Positions 21,801 to 33,800 of a stretch of 64,000 nt of DNA are shown here, one piece after another. How positions within the stretch are numbered: position 1 is the stretch's first letter; every line of letters starts with the position of its first letter. The stretch lies in contig CP154955.1 in NCBI GenBank assembly GCA_039621445.1, positions 56,824,619-56,888,618 on the forward strand. Reading direction: 5' to 3'. Both the position numbers and the translations under genes were made by a program. Under the pieces are notes generated by a model. The model was given only the letters and a program-made list of their open reading frames with translations. It was not told the origin of the DNA and made no database searches. The stretch is from Euglena gracilis. Lineage: Eukaryota > Euglenida > Euglenophyceae > Euglenales.

Positions 21801-24800
21801 CCAATTGGTCGGCAGACTAGGCCTGGTCGGTAACTGGTCGGCGAGACGGGGTGGGGGGGGGTAGTGGGTAGTCGGCCGCCCAGTCAGCCGACTACCCACT
21901 CTAATGTACTAACGGGTCAGCATCGCCGACTTTTAACCCCCCCTGAAAATTTTTTTGTCCAAATCACCTCAACCACAGTCAAAACCCACCCAAATGGCTC
22001 CAAAACCCACTACCCCTCCCAGTCTAGCATCTGGCACTCCCGGGAGTCCCCACCCCACCCACGCAGTCCAGTGCGGGACCCCCCGGGGGGGGGGGGGAAC
22101 CCCCCCAAAATCAGGTCAATTTCCCAAAAAACTTTTGGTACTTCTCTCCAACACCCATAACCAGGCCTCTGGCCCGGGACCCCCCCCCCCAAGGGGGGTC
22201 TGGCCCAGACCCACACACCCATCTCCCAACCCCCGGGGGGGTCTTCTGACTTAAATTGAAGCCTGATTTAGGCCCAAAAAGCAAAAGGCCCCGGGGAACC
22301 TCCACACAAAGGCTAGTTGTCTGCTTAATCTAGACAAAAATTACTGGAGACAAAAATGAAACCACCCCGGAAAACAAAAGGGAGACCACCCCGAATTTCC
22401 CATATTTTTCCCCATAATTTTTGCCCAGTACACCTTTCCTATACCCTTTGGGGGAGCCACTCTTAGGGATTTGATAATTTCACGCACAAAAAAAGCGGGG
22501 TTATGAAATGTCATCAATTTTGGGATATTCCATTTGGGATTGCATCAATTTTGGGATCAATTTTGAAATGCACAATTGCAAAAAAAGACCACCAGCAGAC
22601 CATTTTGGAATTTTGTTTTTGGAATTTTGTGTTGCCTTTTTGTCAAAAAAAGGCCTTCATTAAAAGCGAGGAGAAATGCAACCATGTTCCCTGAAATGTT
22701 GAATTATGATTGCCAAACTTTTTTCAAAATCAAAATTCTTCCAAGATTTCCCATTATTCTTTTCTTCCATAATTTTGTCTGCCGTAATTTTGGTCTGCAC
22801 TGTATGGTCAGCTATGACTAACCACTCACAGGCAGGGTGTTTCAAAAAAAAACACACACAACTGGCATCTCAAATCAAGTGAAATAGCATCTGGCCGCAG
22901 AATTCCGTTTTTCCAGGCATCCCAGAAAGCACAATCACATACGGAACTTCGGGGCCGGGCATCTTTCGTTTGAAAACCGGGGGGTCCCCCTTTCCGGCCC
23001 AGCCCCGGGCGCGGGGCAGCAGCGGCCAGTCCAGCACGAACGCGAAGTACTGCAGCGTGGTGGCGACGGTGGAGAGCACGAAATTCAGCACCGCCCCTGA
23101 GGGGGGCCGGTCGGCACGGATGTGGCCGCAGAGGTCGGCCCGTGTGGATGCTGCACGGCCGTCCTTTCACAGGAAACCCCCCATTTGTGTGCACGGGTGC
23201 GCACATTATCGGACCGGGGTTTCGGGCCCTCAGGGGGGTGACGCTGTGACGTGGTTTGGGCACGACCTGAAAGCGGTTCAGTGTACAGTGGATTTTTTGG
23301 GGTGCACTTGTTTTGGCCTTCACTTTCGGTCCCTCGGGGGTACAACGCTTATTTGGGCCGTGGGCGCCTTTTGGCGCTGCGCACTTGAATGGGGGGGGTT
23401 ACCATCCCAGCACATTCAATAAAAAATCCACAGCAAAAATGGCAAAAAAAATGGAAAAGGCGGTCAACTTTGGGGAAAAGGTGATTTCTGGCACCCTTGG
23501 AGGGAAGATCCTCAGCAAATAAAAAATTCCGTCCCATATGGACCGCCTGAATTTTGTCCAAAACAATTTTATCAATGACCAAGTCCCCCCACTCACTCTA
23601 TTCCCACTGTATGCAAACCTCCCAACGAAACGCTGTGGAAGGATAACAAAAACCACCTTGGGTTTTGAAACAGCAGGAATACAAGACCCTCAAGAGTCAT
23701 TTTTTGTGCAACTTAGGCAGCCGGATTCGCACTTAAGCTTTTTTCCTTTGGATGCGCGCAATTGCGCAAATGTACCATTTTTTTGTAACCCCTGGGACCC
23801 TGTACCCTGACACCCAGAACACGATTTAAGAACCGTTACACCCATCTATTGGAGGGGATTAACTCCCAGTGGTCTGGTGTGCATGCTGCTTACCAGGTGA
23901 CGTTAATAGGGCTGGGGGTGAGACTTGTGCTGTTGTACATCAAACGGGAGAGAGGCACACACCCCTTGTTACAACACTTGGAAACGGTGCTGACGTGTTG
24001 CCTGAACTGGCTTGGACACTGCCGCCACCGGTGAGAACACACGGGGCCTCATTAGATCACACCACCACAGACACACAGACTACGTGAGGCAGCCGTCACG
24101 CAACTGATGTGTGTTTATGCGCGCAATCGCGCAAATAAAAACAATTGTGTTTGTGGGCGCATTTGCGCAAATAAAACGTAAACCGGTGATGATAAAAGGA
24201 CGTGTTGGTGGGCGCAAATGCGCGCACCAACACATTTGGTGGTGTGCGCATTTGCGCAAATGCGCGCACCAACACATTTATGTTTACTTGCGCAAATGCG
24301 CCCACCAACATGTACTTTTACTTTCTATGTTAAAAGACACCAATGAGGACCATGCCCCTACGAGGTTTAAAAACGTGATGGACGTGTTGGTGCGCGCAAT
24401 TGCGCAAATAAACACAATTACGTTTGTGCGCGCATTTGCGCAAATGCGCAATAAACATTTAATACACCGCTTCAAAATGATGTGTTTGTAGGAGCCTAAG
24501 AGCACACAAACAAAGCTGTGTTTACTTGCGCAAATGCGCATCAACACACATGAGTTGTGCAATACCATCTCCTCCTCCGTGACAGCTGGCGAACGCAATT
24601 CCTCACGCCAACCAATGGTTTGCACCACAATTACGTGGTGATGAAATTTGTGGTGAGAGGTGGTGTGGAGTGTTCACTGGAACACGGCATGTGACTAGCC
24701 AAAATTTGCCTGTCTTACGTGTGTACATTTGCACTGCTGTTACCCGGCCCACACGACCTGTTGTTTTGGCGTCATCCGTTTGGCAGTTAAACATCATGAA

Positions 24801-27800
24801 TTAATGACATGCAAACGACCTGTGACTGTTGGACACCTTTTCTGCAACAGGATTGCGTTACAAGAAGACAAAATTTGGCACCTGAAATACCCGGGACGTG
24901 TCGGGCCGGAGTCCGTTTTACGGTTTTCTTTGCCATTTTTCCCTTCAAAAACGTAAAAAACACCGGTTTTTGTGCATAATTTGGGGGGAGTGGGTCCCAC
25001 CGTTTTGATGCACCCAATGCAGGGGTAAAGGTTCAACACTTCCTTGCACCCAAAGGAATGGGTGCTTGAGGGCTACCTCTCTTCGGCTGCTGGTTGCCAT
25101 GCACTGGCACCACGTTGTCCCCCCAGTCTTACACCCCGGTGGCGGGGTATGACACGGTCGGTGGTGGGTGTCGTTGCACCGGGGAAGTGGATGCCGGCCT
25201 GTTGGGTGCTGAAGCATCAGCAGCTGATGGGGCTTTAGCAGCGGAGCCCAGGCCGCAGGTCAGCGGCAGGGCCCTTGGGACCCAAAAATTGGGGCCGGTG
25301 GACGTGTACCGTTACTGGGTGGCTATGCACGCACCTTCTGGAGATCCTATGTCTCCATCTTTTGTGGGACCTGCAAATGGTAAAAAAAAACGGCACAATA
25401 ACACCATATACCGGAGGAGACGGTGTGGTCATTTGCTTTCAACCCATTCAGAAGCCACTAAGGGTAGTTGCAGGAGGGCCAAATGCAATCGTTTTCTACT
25501 CCTCCATTAGTTGTTTATTTGCGCATTTGCGCGCATCACGTTGTTTGTGGGCGCAAATGCGCAAATAAACATAGTAAATTGTGCAGTTTCTTCATGCAGT
25601 TTATTTGCACATTTGAGCCCACAAACAACGTGATGCACGCAAATGCGCAAATGAACCACATCTGCTGTCAGTGTTTGACGGTTGTGTTTCCGTCACACCG
25701 TTCTTATTTGTGTTTATGGGCGCAAATGCGCGCACCAACAAAATTATGTTTTATGCGCGCATTTGCGCAAATGCGCGCATTTGCGCAAATGCGCGCATAA
25801 AACATAATTTTTGTTGGTGCGCGCATTTGCGCCCATAAGCTTGCGCCGTTGACAAACAGTGTGACAAACTCACCAACTGGATGGCCCGTCAGTCCGTACC
25901 GTCAGGGCCTCTATGTCACGCAGTTTTTCAACGGCGTCAGTTCATGGGTGCCAAAGCCCAATCCCAGAAGGACAAAATTGTGTTGATGCGCGCAATTGCG
26001 CGCATCAACATAAACATGTTGGTGCGCGCATTTGCGCGCATAAACACAATCTTGTACTTCTAGTGTTGGGCTTCTCCTGCAGGGTTCTTTGCCACACAAC
26101 TGGTTCTGCGCATCCCGGGTATAAGCCGGGTGTGAGACACCCGTTCCCCTTTATTCCCTTCATTCCGTGTGGACCCCATTTCATCCCCTCTGCGCATCCC
26201 TTGCCCAACACCCCGTACTTGCCTTCCTTCCCCTGCGTCCCTCCTTCCGGCTTGGTCACACCACACCCACACCCCCCGGCACTTCCTCCCCGCGCTTTAA
26301 CAAACAGCCCCAGAACACCACACCAAGGCGCCGCAAGCAAAGCAGTCCGGCAAACACCCAGGACGCACACCGCCGGCAGCTCGGACACACCCGGGGACAC
26401 AGCTGAAAGGAGCAACAGGGGCAGCAAAGGTCCCGTTCCTATGGCGCTTGTTTGCGTTTTTTTCCCTTTGGGCCGGCAGGGTCCCAGGGGTTTCAACTTA
26501 CAAAGTCCATTTTGGCACCCCACAAAAACACTGTTTTTCGCCAAAGTCCCGGGTGGTGTTTCGTGTGATTTTGCACTTAGGCGGCTGGATTCGCACTTAA
26601 GCTTTTTTCGTTTTATTTGCGCACTTGCGCAAATTTACGATTTTTTTGATTCTGCTTTGTTTCGGCTGTGAAGGTCAGGGGGGTTTGAAAACATGTGGAC
26701 AAGAGAGCACAAAAAACGAGCGAAATTCTGATTTTGGCTGTGAGACCCCCGTGCTTCTGACAACAATATTCACCATGATGTTGTTGAAAAAAATTAATTA
26801 CTTAAATGGGTTTTTGGCAAACGCATCCAGGCACCGTATTGAGGGCAGGGTTCAATATAAGGGCAGGTGAGAGGATCCAGTCCGGACCCGGATCCTCTCG
26901 TCCCCCCCCCCTTCCCAAATATAGCAGCATAGAATAAGCAACCCAGCAACCCGGCAACCCGGCAACCCAACCAGGTGTCAAATTGAGGGGGAAAAACCAA
27001 ACAACGGGAGGAACAGCTGCTTTGTGACGGAAGAGTTCTTTTCTTTCTTCGCCGAGGGCAGAACACTTTGGTTTCAACAAAAATTCATGACCTTTTTTTA
27101 AAAAAGGACCTTTCCCCGACTTCCCTCCATTGGCAAAATGCAACCCACCTTCCGAAGGTTTGAAAGCAGGAGGTCAGCTGTGTCAATTCGTGGTATCAAC
27201 AAAGAAACCCTGAATCAAAGGAACACAATTAAGAAAACAAGGCGCGGTAAATGGTAGCTAAACCAGCCAGAGGAGGAGGAGGCAAAGAGGAGGCAACAGG
27301 GGGAAGGGCGAACCGTGCTCAGAACCTTGCCAGGGGGCATCCTTTAAAGCCTTAAAAACCTATAAAAAAAACCTTTAAACCCGCCTCAATATTCCTGAAC
27401 AAAAGTTTGACCAAAATGCCTTAAAACTCCTGAAAAAACCTTAAAAACCTTAAAATAAAAATGTTGGCAAAATTTTTCGAAATTTGAGCTGAAAACGAAG
27501 TCGCAAAATCTCGGCAAAAACAAGCCAACTCTGGGGAAAAAATAATTCTGACATCACTGGAACATTCTCTATCCATCCAAATCGAATAAACAGGGTTTCC
27601 ACTCTTTTTTTTTTCGATTCTGGACCCAATTCGATGTCGGTGCGACCCTTGGACTTCCCTTGGAATATAACGCCTTAAAATTTTGAAATGCCTTTAAAAA
27701 AAGCCTGAAAAAAAACCTTAAAAACTCCTAAAAATTTTGAAAATACACCTTAAAAAAACAAAAACCCCTGAACCTGGCCGGAAGAACAGCGGCCGCACAC

Positions 27801-30800
27801 CGGCATGCTTAACCACCGTCAGCACCAGGATGTTCATGGTGATGTTGGTGACGATGTACACCAGGAGGGGGCCGGGCATGTAATGGCACTGCGTCCACAT
27901 CAAGGTGTCCACTGAGGGGGAGACAAACGGGAATGAAGCAAAAATCCTCCCCTCTCTTTCTCAACGCAAAAAAAAATCAAAAAAAAGAACCCAGACCAAA
28001 AAAAAAGTTCCCAAAAGTCCCAAAAAACAAGAGCGTTTTCGACGCGTGAAATATAATTTGGTGTTAAATTTTTTCCCACGAAGTTTCATCAACCCTTCGA
28101 GGGGCACCCAAGGCTGGACTCAATAAAGATGTGCACAGAAAAGCTGCAAAGAATGCACAAAAATGTGAAAAAAAAACAGCCCTCCCCTCTCCCCCTCTCC
28201 CCCGGCTCCATCCTCACCTTTGCAAACCCCCCAAATAGAAGCCCCCCTCGGGTTTTTGACCATTTGGTCAAAATACAAGCCCAGAGGGCTTCAATTCCGG
28301 GGCGGGGGGTTACAAAAAGAGGGCCCAAAGCGGACGTCAATCTTTAAAAGCAAACACGCTAAAAAGAAATTTAAAGTTGATAATGACCTCAAAAAAAAGT
28401 TGCATCTTCGATGTTTTTGATGAAAGGAAACATCAAAAACTGCTGAAAGCTTGTTCTGGGAACGATTTCATTGCAAAATAAATAGACGCACTGATGTTAT
28501 GAGAATTCCACAGAGGTGCATTTAAAAATGCCAACGTCGATGCCAATGGGAGGATTTGATTGTTCAATGCTTGAGGGCTACTTGCAACCAGCAACCAACA
28601 AGACTCCACGCCTTCGTTTTGGGCTGGTTGCTGAAAGTCCAAAAAAAAGGGTCCTAATTGGAGGGAGTTCTGTTGTTGTGTGGGTACAATTTGTGGGTTC
28701 TATTGTTGCGGTATATTTTTTGGAATTTTTGCTGAAAATTTCAGCCGAAGAAAACAGGATAGTAAAGGATAGGACGTTTAAAATGTCTTCTTGCGCAGCA
28801 CCTGGGTAAAAAGAATCAGCGTGGAAACAGTCAGCCAAAAAGGTGCCCTGGCTCTGCTGGGACGAGGTTTACGGATGCATCGGCGCCAACCTGCCCACCG
28901 ACTCACACAGCACACACAACACACGTGCACACGCACGCACACACACTGGCATGCGCCAGGCCCCACACCGCCATCCAGCTCAGCAGGGGCGAGCAGCAGG
29001 GAGTCCGCGCCCAGCACACATCGCGTCGCGAGGCGGACGTACACCGGCAGCACGGCGGGTGGAACGCCCCCGAACTGCGGCAGTGACACCACCGGCAGGC
29101 GAACGCATGACCCCGCCCCGACCCCGACCCCGACCTGCCCCACCTCGACGCCGACCCCACCCCAACCCCGACCCCACCCCGACCTTGACCCTGCCCCGAT
29201 CCCGACCCCGACCTGAACCCCGACCCCGACCCCGACCTGAACCCCGACCCCGACCCCGACCCCGACCCCACCCCACGAGGTGTCGCACAGACAGGAAGCA
29301 CGGGAAGAGTGCATTTTGTGTGAAACACCCCCATACCCTCCACGAGCAAGTGTAGTTTGCTTTATTTGCACCTGGGCTGGCTTTTAGCACCTGTTCCTGC
29401 CAGTGTCTCGGGCGAAGCTCAGGGATCGTGGGAGGGGAAAGGTCCCATTTGGAGCACGTTTTGACCAAAAACTAAGTGTTTTCCATGTGGAAAATCGGTG
29501 CCCAGCAACGGCCCTGTAGAAAATTATAAAATTAAACAATGCCCTGTCCAAATATGAAATATGAAGTCCAAGTCCAAACATGAAATCGCCTGAGGGTCGT
29601 GACATCCCACCAAGGTGTGGACTGTGGGGTTTATATTGGGAGGGCAGGTAACCTTCCAAAGCCAGCCCGACGCATAAGCCAGCCAAAAAAACTGGACTGT
29701 AACTGTGTTATCAACTGGTTTCAGTCGCAGCCTCCAGCACTTGCAACTTCCGGCTGGACACCCATTGACATCCAGCAAGAGTGCATTTGTGAGGACCAAA
29801 GCAACGCCATGCGCACATCACAGCGAAGCACAGCTGGAAGACGGAGGAGAAGAAGTTCACCACCAGCACATGGAGGCCGTGCGAGAGACCCGATGGGCAG
29901 GGTGAGACGACCGGGTACTGAACCTCTGAACTGGTCTCAAGTTGAATATTTCTTTCTTACGAGACGGTCCTTGGTGGAAAAGAAAACTTCCCATTCCCAT
30001 GTAAAACACCCTATTATCTCATTGACCTCCCCAACCGAGGGGAGGTTGGACCTACCGCCCGCCGCGGCACTGTGCAAAGGATAACTTGACCTAAAACCCG
30101 GTGGAAAAGCAGGAAGTGGGGTCCTCTCCCCACCCTCCACCTACCAGGTCTCAGTGTTTCCATTCAGCCCTGCCCGTGCAGGAGACTGCATCAGCGGGCT
30201 TGATCACTGCTGGTCTCTGGGTGGACCTCTTCAGTACCCTGACAGGTCCATCTCACAACTGGGGTGGAACACGCTTCTGGTCCAGTGTTGTTGTTTGGTG
30301 CATGGATAAGCTCAGTACTTCCCGAAAAACTGGCTCTCTGATTTGAATTGTCCCAACAACAGCCTTTTAACAAAAAAAACGGAATGGGGGGTCTGGTTAC
30401 AGCGGGTCTCTGTTGGGTCGTTCGCGGAAGACCTGCTCCTTCAGGGTGAACGAGATGGCGTAGGGGATCCGCAGCAGGGGGATCACAGAAAATTACCTTA
30501 CTCTCTGCCTAATCCGAGGGATTGAGCAGCAAAAAAAGATTGAAAGAATTGCCAACAGTGGTTGAAAAAACCCTCTCAAAAAAGAAACTACTCCCAAATG
30601 ATGCACACCCTGCCAGTGAACGCAAAAAAAAACAACAGGAAGGCCCTGGGAACCACCGAAAATCGCAGAAATTCATGGCATTGAGTCCGTATATACACGT
30701 CAGAAAGGTTGTCGCCCAGAATTTTTGGGAAAAAATTGAAAAAAAATGAACAGCTCAAAGTTTCTGCAAAACCCACCCATTTTGGCGTTCAGCTTGGAGC

Positions 30801-33800
30801 ACAGATGCGCCCCGGAAAGCAAAGCTCCTTTTGGCAGTGAAGGAAAACTTTCCAGCCAAAAGTCGGCGCCACCGGAAAACCGGGAAGGGTGGGGCAGGGC
30901 ACTGGGTTTCGGTGTCCCCGTAAACCCCCCCCCCACTTATAAACCCCCCCCCACCTATAACCCCCCCCCCACCTATAAACCCCCCCCGAGCCGACCAACC
31001 AAATCGGGACCTATAACCCCCCCCTCAGGGAAGAAAAATGAAAGCCGCTGGGAACGATTTTTTCGGCCGCAAACCACCCCAGAACTGATTTTTTGGCAAT
31101 TTTTTGAGACCGACCATCATCAAAAATGCCATTTTTGACCAAAATTGTCAAAAATTGCCAATTTTGGGGTTTTCGGGGTCATTTTGGGGGGTCGGATTTT
31201 CACCAACAATTCCGGGACCTATAAACCTCCCCCACCTATAAACCCCCCCTTCGGCCGACCAACCAAACCGGATCCTATAAACCCCGGGGGGGGGTTTACA
31301 GCCTGGGCTTGGGGGGGCCGCCCTTGCCCCCCTGGGCGTGGAGGCCGCCATCAGGAGGCAGAAGAGGGGCGGGTGCGCCCCGGCGGTGGGCGGGCCGAGC
31401 GCGGTGGCGACGGCCACGCCGGCCACCACCAGGCCTGCCGGGGGCGACCGCACCGCCACCGACGCACCACACGCTGGGGGGGTGCTCGTGGGTGGAAGGG
31501 GTGCCGAACAGCCCTGACCAGGGTTTAATGTGAGGCCGTGAGGGCGGTGAGCCAGGCGGGGGGAAACCCGGCGCGAGGGGCCGGGGGTTTTATTTTTGAA
31601 CAGCTTCAAAAAGTGCCCCGAATTGCATTTTCGGGTAATGATAAAACGTAAGTGTCCCGGCTCAACGTGGTAGGGAGGGGAAAAATATAGTTCCGGGGGG
31701 TCCCGGACACCCCTCGGCCTGGGGGGGAGGGGGGGCCTGAACTCGACCCAACCCCCTCCCCTGAACAAAACCAATGCTCACTGGGTTTTCTGGGTCTCTG
31801 GGGTCTTCGGCACCAGGACTACCTTGGGGGAGTGCCCAGGCACTTTTGGCCATGTGCCTTGCTCCCCCCCCCAAGAGTCGAAGCTGGGTGCCTTGGAGTG
31901 CCTACCCAGGCGGGGGGGGGGGGGTAACGCACCATGAACCCTCAAAAAATGCGACGCAAATAAACGCAAATAAGCACAAATAAACGCAAAAAAAACCGCA
32001 AAAAACGTAAGTTGCATGTAAAATCCCTTGGGAGCTCTCCAGTGGACTTAAAATTTTTTGGCTCTGTCGGGGGGAAATTTCGGGGGGAAATTTGGTGGAG
32101 TATTTGTTAACCGTGCTGGAACGAAAAAAGGGATATTGTAGGAAGGATTATGCTGTTAGAAAAGTTTGTATGGAGGAAATTGAGAAGGAATTTCAGGTTA
32201 AGGCGGAACGGGATTGTTTTGCAACCAGCCAAAATACCAGGTGTGAAAAGCTGATTTTTCATTCTTTTTGCAAAAAGAAGCATTTTATTGACCCAAAAAT
32301 GCAAAAATGACCAAAAAATGCCAAAAATTTCAGTATCAAGGAATATCGGGCCAAACGAGGAATTTTTCACAGTCCAAATATTTTTCCAGCAAAAATCCAA
32401 AAATCGAAAAAAAAATCCAAAAAATGCAGAAAAAAAATGCAAAAAAACAACAAAAAATGCAAATTTGCCAAGATCGAAAAACGCAAAAAAAAACCCGCAA
32501 AGAACAACACATTTGCGTTTTCCCCCCTCCCCTGTGAGCGTCCCCAACAAAGTTCAAAAAATCCTTAAAGTCAAGACAGGAAGACATTGATTGATGTCAT
32601 TGCCAAATTGGCGGCAAAATGGGTCAGACAGTTTTTCCCAAACTTATTTGGCTTGCTTAAAGCATCTTAAACTCTGGAGTCCACGTTGGATTTGAAAGTG
32701 GGCGAGCCCAAATAAAGCATGTGCCCCCAGTCATCCGAAGCTACGTCTTTATAGCACACCTCAAAGATTACTGAGGGAGCAGTCGGCACCCACCTGCCCA
32801 TCCACTGTAGGGGGGGCGTAAGGGGGTGTCCACTTAAGGCAGGTCGGATTTGGAACCTGAAAAATTGAGGCACTTGGCGTCAGGGGAACAAAAAGCAAAA
32901 ACCCCCTCCAGGGCTCAACTCCCACCTCCCAGAACATGGGGGTTAACCCCCCCCATTTACACCGACAGGTCGGTACATCGCTTTCACATTTCTTGAAATT
33001 TGTGCGGGGGGGGGTCGGTATACATGGCTCAAGGTGCTTGACTGGGGGGGCCTGGGACGAAGCGATGTGCATTCATGCTCTCCCATGTTTTGTGGTCCAC
33101 CCCCCCAATAAACAACAGTCCATCTGTTCAGAAGTTTTGCCAAAAAAGTGGACGCTGCGGGGATCCTGCATGCTCTTTTTTGTGTTTATTGCAACTCTTT
33201 GTGCTTTGCTGTGGTTTACCTTGGTGGGTCCGGACGCAAGCGAGGGATCGGTGTAAATGGATTTCTTCGTTTTTTCCCTTTGGGTCAGCATAAATGGGGG
33301 GGTCGGTATAAATGGATTTATTCGTATTTTTCCAGGGGGTCAGTATAAATGGGGGTGCTGCACGGGAGGGTTGGTCTGAATGGGGGGGGCAGGGGTTCTT
33401 TGAGACCGGGGGGGAGGGGGTCCCCTACCCACCCACCCTCTGGGGGCGGGGGACCCACCCACATTTCCCCGAAAATGGCCAAAAATCGCGAAAATGCCAA
33501 AAATAGCACCATTTTCAAAACTTTTTGGCGCCAAAGGCGCCGAAAAGTATATCCCACCCCCTTAGTTGCAGTATATCCCACCCCCCTCCGGGGGGACCCC
33601 CCTCCGGGGGGACCCCTCCCGGGGGGGGGGGGCTCGGCCGGACCCCCCCCACCCCCCCCGGGGGGTCCACGACTAAAAAAACCCCTGGGGGGTTTAGCCT
33701 GGTTAGGTCCCCCGGGGCAGAAAACCTTTCAAAACCACAGACTCTCACATGCATCGCAGGGGGAGGGGGCGACACACCAACAGCCAGCCCTTGCACTGTG

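Larger units (their letters stand above)
23712..27000. mobile_element. Hairpin-array foldback element 4, apparently rearranged
   Basis: The terminus CTTAGGCAGCCGGATTCGCA then CTTAAGC is at 23712. A second terminus in the same orientation, CTTAGGCGGCTGGATTCGCA then CTTAAGC, is at 26576. The 5 bases before the first are TGCAA, and those before the second are TTGCA, the reverse complement. This is what an inverted right half carrying its target duplication would give. Between them, 24110-26060 holds about 20 palindromes with GCGCAAATGCGC or TGCGCGCAATTGCGCGCA cores. The outer border after 26576 is not known. It lies in intron 9 of the CRT-like gene. Confidence 0.55.

Noticed and set aside
24100-26060. 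CRISPR-like regularly spaced repeats
   Set aside because: Units are palindromes of varying length and spacing with no unique equal-length spacers, and the context is eukaryotic.
28516-28809. 97-codon plus-strand frame with a hydrophobic middle
   Set aside because: Lies in intron 8 of the CRT-like gene on the other strand, with A/T-ending codons unlike the exons and no splice context.
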